Shown piece by piece: positions 35,334-44,315 of a DNA stretch of 64,000 bases. The notes beneath the pieces were generated by a model. It saw only the letters and a program-made list of their open reading frames with translations. It had not been told where the DNA came from and did no database searches. The stretch is from Clostridium merdae (GTDB lineage Bacteria > Bacillota > Clostridia > Oscillospirales > Acutalibacteraceae). Where the stretch lies: the NCBI RefSeq assembly GCF_900176635.1, contig NZ_FXLN01000004.1, forward strand, positions 868,001-932,000, in the 5' to 3' direction. The first letter of the stretch is position 1. Every line of letters starts with the position of its first letter. Made by a program: the position numbers and the translations under genes.

Positions 35334-35742
35334 CGCCCAGGCTTTCGCCCCGCATAGGCAAAAAACATACGACCGGGCTATGACCCATCATGACAAAAAT
35401 TTAGCATCCGGGCTATGACCCATCATGACAAAAATTTAGCATCCGGGCAACGACCCGTCTTGACAAAAATTATGCGCCCGGGCAACGACCCGCCATGACA
35501 AAAATTATGCGCCCGGGCAACGACCCGCCATGACAAAAATTATGCGCCCGGGCAACGACCCGCCATGACAAAAATTATGCGCCCGGGCAACGACCCGCCA
35601 TGACAAAAATTATGCGCCCGGGCAACGACCCGCCATGACAAAAATTATGCGCCCGGGCAACGACCCGCCATGACAAAAATTATGCGCCCGGGCAACGACC
35701 CGCCATGACAAAAATTATGCGCCCGGGCAACGACCCGGGCGC
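35334..35742. repeat. 35-bp tandem repeat array between rplT and the TrmH-family gene
   Basis: About 11.6 units run without spacers, starting at 35334, 35370, 35405, 35440 and then every 35 bases to the partial unit at 35720. The consensus on the plus strand joins CGCCCGGGCAACGACCCGCC to ATGACAAAAATTATG. Units from 35475 to 35719 are seven identical copies; the four on the left are diverged. Each unit contains GCCCGGGC and, on the minus strand, a T run and a CGGG-loop-CCCG stem. The last partial unit is the 3' part of the rplT terminator, which suggests the array arose from it by tandem duplication. Confidence 0.95.
35709..35742 (-). terminator. Terminator of the infC-rpmI-rplT operon
   Basis: On the minus strand GCGCCCGGG (35742-35734) and CCCGGGCGC (35727-35719) form a perfect 9-bp stem with a six-base loop, followed by ATAATTTTTG. 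It lies 12 bases after the rplT stop and shares its 3' arm and T tract with the repeat array. Confidence 0.88.
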
Positions 35743-35754
35743 AATCACAGCTTA

Positions 35755-36108
35755 TTATAAGGCCGCTTTCGCCTTCTCTACCAGAGCCTTGAAAGCCGCT
35801 TCATCAGAAACAGCGATTTCGGAGAGCATCTTGCGGTTGAGGGTAATGTTTGCTTTTTTGAGGCCATTCATAAAAGTAGAATAATTCACGCCGTTCATTT
35901 TGCAACCAGCGGAAATACGGGTAATCCACAGGCGGCGGAAATCTCTCTTTCTCTGTTTACGGCCGATGTAAGCGTAATTGCCGGATTTCATTACGGCCTG
36001 TTTGGCCATTTTAAAATGCTTGCTTTTTGCACCCCAGTAACCTTTTGCAAGCTTTAATACCTTTTTTCTTCTTTTGCGTGTTGCTAACGCACCTTTCACA
36101 CGAGCCAT
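35755..36108 (-). CDS. rplT: 50S ribosomal protein L20
   Basis: 117 residues, the standard L20 length: MARVKGALATRKRRKKVLKL, then LAKGYWGAKSKHFKMAKQAV and KRDFRRLWITRISAGCKMNG. L20 binds 23S rRNA early in assembly and in Firmicutes also represses its own operon through the leader. GGAGGTAACAG precedes the ATG. It is the last gene of infC-rpmI-rplT. Confidence 0.98.
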   Translation of the reverse strand: MARVKGALATRKRRKKVLKLAKGYWGAKSKHFKMAKQAVMKSGNYAYIGRKQRKRDFRRLWITRISAGCKMNGVNYSTFMNGLKKANITLNRKMLSEIAVSDEAAFKALVEKAKAAL

Positions 36109-36162
36109 GATCTGTTACCTCCAAATATATGGTCAATATAAGATTTTTTTGAGTAGCTATCC

Positions 36163-36360
36163 TTAGCTGTAGGGCAGCATTTTCTTAACCTTCGCCACAT
36201 TGGTAACGTCGGTCACAGTGGTCTGGCGCAGTACTCTCTTACGCTTTGTAGATTTTTTGTTCAAAATATGAGATTTGAACGCGTGACCGCGAATAACTTT
36301 GCCGTTCTTAGAAATTTTGAAGCGCTTTTTCGCGCCGGAATGTGTCTTCATTTTAGGCAT
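36163..36360 (-). CDS. rpmI: 50S ribosomal protein L35
   Basis: 65 residues, very basic: MPKMKTHSGAKKRFKISKNGK and KSHILNKKSTKRKRVLRQ. It lies between infC and rplT in the universal order, with an AGGAGGGGC site before the ATG. Confidence 0.98.
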   Translation of the reverse strand: MPKMKTHSGAKKRFKISKNGKVIRGHAFKSHILNKKSTKRKRVLRQTTVTDVTNVAKVKKMLPYS

Positions 36361-36384
36361 AACAGTTGCCCCTCCTTAAAATAA

Positions 36385-36903
36385 TTACTTCGTGGGTTTT
36401 GGAGCAAGGAACATGAGCATATTGCGCCCCTCAAGCTTTGAGGATTTCTCTACGTTCGCGATTTCGGAACACGCCTGCGCAAATTTCTGCATGATTTGGT
36501 GCCCCTGTTCCGGGTGGCCCATTTCGCGGCCACGGAAGCGGATCGACACTTTTACCTTGTCCCCATCCTGTAAAAAGCGGGTTGCATGACCCACCTTTGT
36601 ATTAAAGTCATGGGTATCGATATTCAGAGAAAGGCGAATCTCTTTAATATCTACAACATGCTGATTTTTTCTTGCTTCTTTTTCACGCTTGGCTAGTTCA
36701 AAGCGGTATTTGCCGTAATCGATGATTTTGCAAACCGGAGGCTTCGCCTGCGGTGCAATCTTCACCAAATCCATATTGCTTTCCGCCGCCTTTGCCATGG
36801 CCTGCGCAATCGGCATAACGCCCAGCTGACCGCCGTCTTTGTCCACGACGCGCACTTCTTTATCCCGAATTTCTTCGTTGATCTGCAGTTCCTTGTTGCT
36901 AAT
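36385..36903 (-). CDS. infC: Translation initiation factor IF-3, AUU start
   Basis: 172 residues if read from ATT at 36903. The first 16 codons (ISNKELQINEEIRDKE) match the conserved IF-3 N terminus, which any start at the later GTG (36855) would remove. GGAGG lies nine bases before the ATT, and there is no ATG, GTG or TTG in that position. IF-3 checks start codons, and an AUU start is known to give autoregulation in other bacteria. Downstream motifs KIIDYGKYRFELAKREKEARKNQ and VSIRFRGREMGHPEQG are standard. Promoter and attenuator lie upstream. Confidence 0.95.
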   Translation of the reverse strand: MSNKELQINEEIRDKEVRVVDKDGGQLGVMPIAQAMAKAAESNMDLVKIAPQAKPPVCKIIDYGKYRFELAKREKEARKNQHVVDIKEIRLSLNIDTHDFNTKVGHATRFLQDGDKVKVSIRFRGREMGHPEQGHQIMQKFAQACSEIANVEKSSKLEGRNMLMFLAPKPTK

Positions 36904-36937
36904 TGGTAAGCACCTCCAAAATACGTTTCAGACTAAC

Positions 36938-36968
36938 AAAAAGCGCGGACAGAATTCTCCGTCCGCGC
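36938..36968 (-). terminator. Attenuator hairpin in the infC leader
   Basis: On the minus strand GCGCGGAC (36968-36961) and GTCCGCGC (36950-36943) form a perfect stem followed by TTTTTG, about 35 bases upstream of the infC start and within the transcript. It is placed as the transcription terminator of an L20-type autoregulatory leader would be. Confidence 0.82.
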
Positions 36969-37070
36969 ATCAATACCAAATCACATGCTTTCATGAAAAG
37001 CACCGCTGTATTGACCCATGACGGACGAAACCTCATAGGTGAGAACAAAATTATGTCCTGCTTTGTTTAC
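36969..37070 (-). promoter_or_regulatory. Leader RNA upstream of infC-rpmI-rplT (L20-type candidate)
   Basis: About 100 bases of transcribed leader lie between the promoter and the terminator hairpin. GTGCTTTTCATGAAAGCAT forms an internal hairpin (TGCTTTTCATGAAAGCA). In Bacillus, L20 binding to such a leader promotes termination; the same control is inferred here from position and operon, not from a covariance match. Confidence 0.55.
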
Positions 37071-37077
37071 AGATAAT

Positions 37078-37106
37078 ATTATAGCAACCGCATTTTCTTT
37101 TGTCAA
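37078..37106 (-). promoter_or_regulatory. Consensus promoter of infC-rpmI-rplT
   Basis: TTGACA (37101-37106) and TATAAT (37078-37083), both perfect consensus, are exactly 17 bases apart on the minus strand. Confidence 0.92.
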
Positions 37107-37117
37107 GATAATAATTT

Positions 37118-40100
37118 TTATAGTTCGTATGTCTTCTCTCCTACAAAAGAAAGCTCACCCGTAACTACCTGGCCCAATGCAAATGAATACAAGGCACACT
37201 CCTTAACAGGAACCTCCAACACATGCTCAATTGCCATTTTATAAAGGGCAAGCTGCACGCGGTAACGGCTCCAAAGCTCCTCCGGCGAGGAAGTACGATC
37301 TGTTTTATAGTCTATAATCACCGCACCATCCGGCTCAACAAACACGCAGTCTACCGCGCCCTGCAAAATCACCTGTTGCTCTGCGGGTACTTCCTTTTTT
37401 AGTAGTGAGGCAGGAATTTCTACTGTAAAACGAAATTCTCTATGGCATATTTCCGCCGCAAGCATTCGCTCGGCAATCGAACTTTGGAAGAAAGCAGTCA
37501 CACGTTTGAGCTGTACCGCTGCCGCCTCTTCTTCTGAGAGAAAGCCGCCGATTTGCAGTCGTTCCAGCTCCTTTTCCGGGTGTTCTGCCGCAGCCGCATA
37601 GTTTGCAAACTGCATGTATTGGTGCAGTGCTGTTCCACGCTCCGCCGGAGTTAGACCCGATTTGCCTAAAAAGGCGGGGCGAGATAAAATTTCGTAATCC
37701 TCCCCCGCACTCTCTGCCGCTAGCTCGGAGGCAGAAACCTTTGCCGGTACCCCGAACAAAGATGCATCCGGGTAAATAAAATCAATTTCCCCGGCAATAC
37801 GAGAAAGCAACGCCTCATCCGGCGGCGGCATAACCACAGCAGAATCTGCCTGCGCTGACTCTTCCTCCACAAGCGGGGCGGGAAGAATGCGAATCTCCCA
37901 CGGTGCGCCAGCGCAATCGGCAATCAGCTCCCCGCTGCACAGTGCGCGGTCGCGCAGAGCACCGCCGCTCGGGTGGCGAAGTGCGCAGGAAAGCAGCCAA
38001 TCGGATATACTGGATGCCGAGCGTACCACATAAGGTGAAATTCGTTCCTCTGCCGTAAGCTTTGGTGCAATGGATGCCAGCGTGCTATTTAAATCTTTCA
38101 CTGTTGTTAGCATAATAAGCTTTTCTCTCGCCCGGGTCATCGCAACATACAGCACGCGCAGCTCTTCGGACATAGACTGCCGCTCCTGCTCTAACGCAAT
38201 TGCTTCCCGCGGTAGAGTGGTTACACGGGCAAGCCCGCCATGCTCTTTTCGCTTAATTCCAAGGCCGAGCTCTGGGTGCAGCAGCGCATCACCGCGTTCC
38301 TTATTAAAACGACGAGCACAGCCCGCCAAAATGCACACAGGGAACTCTAATCCCTTTGATTTATGAATACTCATAATGCGTACCACGTTGGATGCTTCTG
38401 AAATGGTGGACGCCCCCGGCAGGTCACTGTTCTGCTCCTGCAAGCGGTCAATAAACCGAATAAAGCCAGAAAGGCCGTTATAGCCAGATGCTTCATATTT
38501 TTTTGCATACTCCATTAGAAGCTGCAAATTTGAAAGACGCTGCTCACCGTTCGTCATTGCCTGCACCAAGGTAAGGTACCCCGTTTTTTGGTAGATAGAG
38601 TGGAGTAAACGGTCCGAGGGAAGCGTCGCCGCGAGGGAACGCAGGGAATCGAGCTCCTCCAACACCTTGGCCGCACGGGCATCCCCTTGCTTGGCGGCTT
38701 CACACAATGCCAAATACAGCGGTGCTTTGGGCAGGTGCAAGCGAACCGCGCTTAATTCATCTGGTGTAAAACCATAGATTGGGCTCATGAGTACCGATAA
38801 CAGCGGAATATCCTGCACTGGATTATCCACTACACGCAGTAGCGATAAAACAGACGATATTTCCGGCGCTTCAAAGAAGCCACTGGAGGAATCCGCCCAA
38901 GCGGGCACGCCGCACAGCTGAAGCTCTTTCGCATATTTTGCTGCGTATTGATTCGCGCTTCGCAATAGAATGCAGAAATCTCGGAACACCGCTTTTCTTT
39001 GCACCCCATTTTCAGTTACCTGAAGGCCCTGCGCAATGAGTTGCAGAATGGTTTCTGCAATGTGGCGGCTTTCCAGCAGCTCCATTGCATCCTCCGAACC
39101 CTGCCCCATGGAGAGGTCAAGTATATCGAGCCGAGTGTCACAGAGCTCCTGCGGTGGGTAAGACGCACCTGCGACAAGCAGCTCTTTGCCGCTATACTCT
39201 ACATCTCCCGCTTGGGAGGACATTAGCTGTCCAAACACAAAATTCACGGAATCCGTTACCGTGGAACGGGATCGAAAATTTTGGTCAAGCACAATACACG
39301 CCGGGTAACGGCTGTTTTCACGGTCGTATTCCGCAAACTCGGAGCGCCGCTGTAAGAAGATGCGTGGCATTGCCTGCCGAAAGCTATAAATGCTCTGCTT
39401 TACATCTCCCACCATAAAAAGATTCTCTTCGTTTTGCGAGATAGCGCGGAACAATAAATCTTGCGCTTCGTTTGTATCCTGGTATTCATCCACCATTATT
39501 TCGTCGAATCGCCGCGATAGCTCAATTGCTTCTTCAGTACGTTCGTAGCCGTTCTCGGTTTCCCTTACCAAAAGGCGCAGTGCCCAATGCTCCAAGTCTC
39601 CAAAATCGGCAAGGCGTCGCTCCGCTTTCATTTGGTCAAGCGTATGAGAAAATGCAGTTACCACATGAAATAACTGTTCTACGATGGGCGACAATGCCTG
39701 CAAGTCGTTTGTACAATCCTGTGCAGTGGCAGAAAAGAGAGCCGAAAGCTTTTTCACCGTGCTTTTTACTTCATCTCGGCAGGCGGTAAGGCGTAGCTTT
39801 AATGGGTCCTCCGCATAGCCTCGCACTGCTTTCAGACGAACAAACACAAAATTAGCAGCAAGCTCACCCACAGCATCCCATTTCCCTTGCTGTGCCGCAC
39901 TCTGTAACGTAGTTAAACCCGCAAGGTCTGACTGATACGCTTCTGTATACGCAGCACAAAGCTTTTCGTCTGCCAGCATGGATTCAAGCGAATCCCGAAT
40001 TAAAGACAGGCTGTAATCGCAGGCTTCTCTGGCAAAATGAAGCAAACAAAGTCCCCACGGGGTTTCTTCAACCGGCACAGAACCGGAATACATCTCCGAT

Positions 40101-40687
40101 TTCTCCCGCAGCCATCGCTCTGGGAACGGGTGGGAACGGATAAAGTTATAGAGCTGATTCACAGAAAGAATGAGTCGATTATCGTCTCGGTCGGAGCTGA
40201 ACGCTTCCACCAATTCATAAAAATCCGGATTCTCGGCGGCATAGCAATCCTCTAGCACCTGCGTAATCGCTTCGCCCCGCAGGATGGACATTTCCCCGTC
40301 ATCCGCAATTCGAAAATCATGGGAGATATTCAGCTTATAAAAGTTCTCGCGTACCAGCTCACTGCAAAAGCTATGTACCGTGCTGATATGGGCACCACCA
40401 AGCAAGATTTGCTGCCTCTGGAGCGCCGTGTTAGAAGGGTCTTCTGCCAGCATACGAGAAAGCTGCTGTGCTATTCGCTCCCGCATTTCTGCGGCGGCAG
40501 CTTTGGTAAAGGTAACAACCAGAAGGCGATCTGCGTCACAAGGGTTCTGCTCATCCGTCATACGCTCCAGCACGCGCTGAACCAGAACCGCCGTTTTACC
40601 GGAACCAGCGGCGGCCGAAACCAATAGCGTGCCGCCCCTGGCATGAATCGCATCCGCCTGTGCAGGCGTCCATTTTCGTTCAGCCAT
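37118..40687 (-). CDS. addA: ATP-dependent helicase/nuclease subunit A
   Basis: 1189 residues from the ATG at 40687 (AAGGAGG nine bases upstream). A UvrD-type helicase: WTPAQADAI and Walker A SAAAGSGKT at 24-32, FTKAAAAEMRERI, DFGDLEHWALRLL, VDEYQDTNEAQDLLF, GDVKQSIYSFRQA, and VRIMSIHKSKGLEFPV, then YVAMTRAREKLIML. The C-terminal nuclease (about 1000-1185) has the GAVIIDYKTDR motif. AddAB is the Firmicutes counterpart of RecBCD and prepares double-strand breaks for RecA. It overlaps the addB end by eight bases. Confidence 0.96.
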   Translation of the reverse strand: MAERKWTPAQADAIHARGGTLLVSAAAGSGKTAVLVQRVLERMTDEQNPCDADRLLVVTFTKAAAAEMRERIAQQLSRMLAEDPSNTALQRQQILLGGAHISTVHSFCSELVRENFYKLNISHDFRIADDGEMSILRGEAITQVLEDCYAAENPDFYELVEAFSSDRDDNRLILSVNQLYNFIRSHPFPERWLREKSEMYSGSVPVEETPWGLCLLHFAREACDYSLSLIRDSLESMLADEKLCAAYTEAYQSDLAGLTTLQSAAQQGKWDAVGELAANFVFVRLKAVRGYAEDPLKLRLTACRDEVKSTVKKLSALFSATAQDCTNDLQALSPIVEQLFHVVTAFSHTLDQMKAERRLADFGDLEHWALRLLVRETENGYERTEEAIELSRRFDEIMVDEYQDTNEAQDLLFRAISQNEENLFMVGDVKQSIYSFRQAMPRIFLQRRSEFAEYDRENSRYPACIVLDQNFRSRSTVTDSVNFVFGQLMSSQAGDVEYSGKELLVAGASYPPQELCDTRLDILDLSMGQGSEDAMELLESRHIAETILQLIAQGLQVTENGVQRKAVFRDFCILLRSANQYAAKYAKELQLCGVPAWADSSSGFFEAPEISSVLSLLRVVDNPVQDIPLLSVLMSPIYGFTPDELSAVRLHLPKAPLYLALCEAAKQGDARAAKVLEELDSLRSLAATLPSDRLLHSIYQKTGYLTLVQAMTNGEQRLSNLQLLMEYAKKYEASGYNGLSGFIRFIDRLQEQNSDLPGASTISEASNVVRIMSIHKSKGLEFPVCILAGCARRFNKERGDALLHPELGLGIKRKEHGGLARVTTLPREAIALEQERQSMSEELRVLYVAMTRAREKLIMLTTVKDLNSTLASIAPKLTAEERISPYVVRSASSISDWLLSCALRHPSGGALRDRALCSGELIADCAGAPWEIRILPAPLVEEESAQADSAVVMPPPDEALLSRIAGEIDFIYPDASLFGVPAKVSASELAAESAGEDYEILSRPAFLGKSGLTPAERGTALHQYMQFANYAAAAEHPEKELERLQIGGFLSEEEAAAVQLKRVTAFFQSSIAERMLAAEICHREFRFTVEIPASLLKKEVPAEQQVILQGAVDCVFVEPDGAVIIDYKTDRTSSPEELWSRYRVQLALYKMAIEHVLEVPVKECALYSFALGQVVTGELSFVGEKTYEL

Positions 40688-43600
40688 TCGCATCCCCCTC
40701 CTTTTCCGTTGATTCCCCAACTATCTGGCGCAATGTATCGTTTTTATCAAATCTTTGGCACTCGCGCCCACCGTCCGCTGCTTCATGTCCGCACACCGCA
40801 GAATAGGCACAATACAAGCAGGCATTGTGTTCCCCGGTAAGGGGCTGAGCGGCAACGTCACCCTCATGCAGTGTTTGAACCATCTGGCCTGCAAGAGTTT
40901 TAATATATTCCATTACTTTATTTAACTGAGGCTCACTTACAACCGATTCTGTTTTCGCAGGCTTTCCGTCCTTGAGGGCAACCGGAATAAACTTACCGGC
41001 GGCTTGCTCCTCCATCCCCTGTATCACGCGGGAATCATCCAGCAGCAAGCCGTTCATGCGAAGCTTCTTTTCTACTGCTGCTTCGAGTGAATCAGGCGAT
41101 TCCCCTCTGACAGCAGAAATAACCGGGCGAACAGAGGGCATGTACAAAATACCTGCGGGGGCAAAACGTCCATTTTGAATGAGTGCCGCTAAGTAAATGA
41201 GCATTTGCATATTCACCCCATACAGCACGTCTGAAAGACGGAACTCCTTTTTCCCGGTTTTATAATCGATGATTCGAACATAGGTCGTGCCATCGAGCTC
41301 CATTACGTCCACACGGTCAATCTTACCCTCTACCGTTGCGGTTTCACCATTTGGCAGAGTAATTTTGAGCGGCGGGAACTCCCCGCCCTCCTTGAGCTCC
41401 AGCTCAAACGCCGCTGGCTGAAATTTACTCTGCGCCAGCTCTTTTGCAATATGAGCCACCACCACTTGGGCAGAATCTGCAATGCGGTTCACCAGAAAAC
41501 GGAAGCGGGGACTTTTATCCTCTGCGCCGCCAAGCTGTTCTTCCACATAGCGCTCAATGCAAGCGAGGATGAGCTTCTTGAGTACATCCTCTTCCAAGAC
41601 TGAAAGGGCTTCTGCACTCTGCTCCTTCAATAAATGCTCAAGTAAATAATGAATCAGGCTGCCGTATTCCAGCGCATTGAGCTCCGCCGGGCGGCGCTCT
41701 TTGGCACTTAGGCCATAACGGCAAAAATATTGGAACCGGCACAGGTGGTACGATTCCAGCTGTGTCGCTGAAATATGACGCAGCTTTTCAAACAGCATTC
41801 GTGCCCGGGCAGGGTTTTCAAAAGCAGCAGGTGCCCGCTCGTGTACCCTGCGCAACGCGGACAATTTTTCGGAATAGCCCTCTCTGCCAGAAAACAGCTC
41901 CTTTAAGGTAGACGACAACACCGAGGACTGCCCCCAGAGCCGCGCCGTGAGCTCAAAAGCGGACTGCTCACTATTGGCAAAACACTCTTCTGGTAGAAGG
42001 TAACGACTTTGAATCGCAACATCCGGTAATATGGAGCGAATTTCTCCCACAATGGAAGAAGGTGCCTTTGCCGCTCCATCCATATCTGCCGCCGGGTAGG
42101 TAACAATCAGCCGTTCGGAGGGAGCCGCCATAACGGTATAGGCCATCAGCCGCTCATCCATAGAGGAATCCTCCATGGTGCCGTTGAGAGGCAGACCCAA
42201 TTGAATCAACGTGCGGCGCTCCTCATCACTGAACACACCGTCCGGCGAGGGATTACGGGGAAACTCCCCCTGCACTGCCCCCAACAAAAACACTACCTTG
42301 GGGTCAGCAGGGCGCGAACGGTCTGCCGCACCTACCGTTACTTCATCTAGCCCCTGTGGAATACTGCCAATGGTAGAAGACGCAATCACCAACCGCAACA
42401 ACTCGCCAAATCGCTGAGCGGTAAGCACCTTTTCTCGCAGAACCAGCGCCATTTGATCAAGTATCTGCATCAAAAGCTCCCACAGCCGATATTGGCGGCT
42501 TGCAAGCTCCGTTTCCCCCATTGCCTTCATCTTCCGGCACATTTGTTTTACATGCTCCGGCACTTCAAGCGCCAGTAAAAGCTGATAGATTGCGCGAGAA
42601 GCCTTTTCTCCGTTTGCCAAACGAACCGAATCTGCAAACTCTTTCAATGGCAACACAATGCGCTGCCGCAGCTCATTTAATAAAACCAGCTGCTGTGCAT
42701 CTTCCTCTGTTAATTCACCGGCAAAGCCGCGCGGGTGGCGAGACCAAGTCTCCAGCCATTCTCTGCCGGAAAGCTTCCACAAAAAAGTATAGTTCTCTAA
42801 GAGCGAAATCTCTTCGGGAGAATACCCGCAAAGCCCTGTTTTCAGGCAGGCAAACATATCGTCAGACCGGTAGCCAGAGCGTGCCGCTGTAAAAGCGCAC
42901 AGTACAAGGCGCATGAGAGGCTCAGTATCGATTGCGCAGGGGTCATCCATAAAATAAGGAATCTCCCACCGCTCGAGAGCCGCATCCAAGTTACTGCGGT
43001 ACGCTTCCGGTGAGCGGGCAAGAATGGTAAAATCACGGTAACGGTAGCCCTGCTCCATCACCATGCGGCGAATCGTCATTGCAACATACGCCGCTTCATC
43101 GTATGTACTGCGGGCGGAGTAGAGCACTACATCCCCTGCGTCTCCCCGCACCGGAGTATGCTTACCGCGGTATGCACTGTTTTCCACAGCACGAACTCCC
43201 TCATTTTGAAAACGAATACCTGGTTCCAATATGACGGGGGCCGCCACTGAAACAGAATTTTGCCGTGCAAGGCGCATTAAGCTACGTGCAGTTTGGTACA
43301 CCGGCGTAAACAAGCTCATTTCTGCATCTGCTTTGCCGAGGCCATCGGCACAAAGTGCCACGGTAACCTCTTTCGCATGGCAAAATGCAAGCTCTAATAT
43401 GCCCAGCTCCTGTGCGGTAAAGCTTTTAAAGGAATCCACAAATACGGTATAGCCCTCAAAAAAACGGTGCGTTAACAGTACTTCTTTTAAACGGGTTAAA
43501 TCATCCTGCGGGTCAAGGTAGCTTTGCGCTACGAGCGCCTCATAGGCTGACAAAATCAGCGAAAGCTCCTTCATCTTTTCTCGCAGGGTTCCGTCTTCCA

Positions 43601-44030
43601 TCTGCTCCGCCGCCCGTGACAGCTCCTGCGGAGCAACGGCACACATTTTCATTTCTGCCGATGCCGTAAGCATCATACTCACTAGCTCTGGTGTTTGCGT
43701 ATGTTTTTGGTACAGCGGAAGATGGTCTGCCGTTTGCTCTAATGCAAGGCTCATAAGGATACTACGTCCGCCGTCATCTAGTCGCTTGCCACAGCACCCG
43801 CCAAAACGCCGAAATGCCGCATCGGCCAAGCGGGTAAAGCTCACAACCTCTACCTCCGCAGCATGGCGCGGGCCCAAAAGACGAAGCATGGCGCGCTCGC
43901 TTTCAAATGAAAACTGCTCCGGAACCAGAAGCATCAGCTTCTGCTCGCCCTGCCCGGCTAACCGGTGCAGCTCTTGCCGAACATAATGTGTTTTTCCGCT
44001 TCCGGAACGCCCGAACAGCAGGTGCAGCAA
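40680..44030 (-). CDS. addB: ATP-dependent helicase/deoxyribonuclease subunit B
   Basis: About 1116 residues from TTG at 44030 (MLHLLFGRSGSGKTHYV), with GGGGGA six bases upstream. The frame extends to an ATG at 44075 that has no site and a poor family match; a -10 TATAAT at 44098-44103 permits either. It has Walker A GRSGSGKT, helicase-like motifs such as VAMTIRRMV, and a RecB-type nuclease near 960-1010 (RIIDYKTGKKEF). An iron-sulfur cluster is formed by CRFQYFCRYGL (only the first position) and the C-terminal CLYCAYSAVC. AddB recognises Chi sites in the AddAB complex. It precedes addA in the usual order. Confidence 0.93.
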   Translation of the reverse strand: MLHLLFGRSGSGKTHYVRQELHRLAGQGEQKLMLLVPEQFSFESERAMLRLLGPRHAAEVEVVSFTRLADAAFRRFGGCCGKRLDDGGRSILMSLALEQTADHLPLYQKHTQTPELVSMMLTASAEMKMCAVAPQELSRAAEQMEDGTLREKMKELSLILSAYEALVAQSYLDPQDDLTRLKEVLLTHRFFEGYTVFVDSFKSFTAQELGILELAFCHAKEVTVALCADGLGKADAEMSLFTPVYQTARSLMRLARQNSVSVAAPVILEPGIRFQNEGVRAVENSAYRGKHTPVRGDAGDVVLYSARSTYDEAAYVAMTIRRMVMEQGYRYRDFTILARSPEAYRSNLDAALERWEIPYFMDDPCAIDTEPLMRLVLCAFTAARSGYRSDDMFACLKTGLCGYSPEEISLLENYTFLWKLSGREWLETWSRHPRGFAGELTEEDAQQLVLLNELRQRIVLPLKEFADSVRLANGEKASRAIYQLLLALEVPEHVKQMCRKMKAMGETELASRQYRLWELLMQILDQMALVLREKVLTAQRFGELLRLVIASSTIGSIPQGLDEVTVGAADRSRPADPKVVFLLGAVQGEFPRNPSPDGVFSDEERRTLIQLGLPLNGTMEDSSMDERLMAYTVMAAPSERLIVTYPAADMDGAAKAPSSIVGEIRSILPDVAIQSRYLLPEECFANSEQSAFELTARLWGQSSVLSSTLKELFSGREGYSEKLSALRRVHERAPAAFENPARARMLFEKLRHISATQLESYHLCRFQYFCRYGLSAKERRPAELNALEYGSLIHYLLEHLLKEQSAEALSVLEEDVLKKLILACIERYVEEQLGGAEDKSPRFRFLVNRIADSAQVVVAHIAKELAQSKFQPAAFELELKEGGEFPPLKITLPNGETATVEGKIDRVDVMELDGTTYVRIIDYKTGKKEFRLSDVLYGVNMQMLIYLAALIQNGRFAPAGILYMPSVRPVISAVRGESPDSLEAAVEKKLRMNGLLLDDSRVIQGMEEQAAGKFIPVALKDGKPAKTESVVSEPQLNKVMEYIKTLAGQMVQTLHEGDVAAQPLTGEHNACLYCAYSAVCGHEAADGGRECQRFDKNDTLRQIVGESTEKEGDANG

Positions 44031-44183
44031 TGCAATCCCCCATTTCCATATGTGCCGCCACTCTTTGGGGCACATGATTCGTTATAACTATTTGAACATT
44101 ATACCATAGGATTCCATTGAAAAAAAGCGGTCATGTCCAGCATCCCCAAGTGCTCCAAATCCTTTTGCTCACTGTATTTTACC

Positions 44184-44212
44184 TTGACATTGAATTTGAA
44201 ACGGAGTATGGT
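44184..44212 (+). promoter_or_regulatory. Promoter of the SAM methyltransferase
   Basis: TTGACA (44184-44189) and TATGGT (44207-44212) are 17 bases apart. The leader of about 95 bases ends in AAAGGAG before the ATG at 44316. The rest of the 44031-44315 gap holds only the addB -10 box. Confidence 0.6.
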
Positions 44213-44315
44213 TTTTATAGATTGCTTTTTATGGAAATATTTTGCACCCTTACGTAAGCAAACACTAACAAAGAGACAGCCTCTCTATACAAATCATTTA
44301 AAAAAGGAGCGCCAT

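Noticed and set aside
35334..35742. CRISPR array
   Set aside because: The 35-bp units abut directly with no spacers, and no cas genes are present.
44133..44315. 61-codon N-terminal extension of the methyltransferase
   Set aside because: It overlaps the promoter, and a strong site lies directly before the ATG at 44316.
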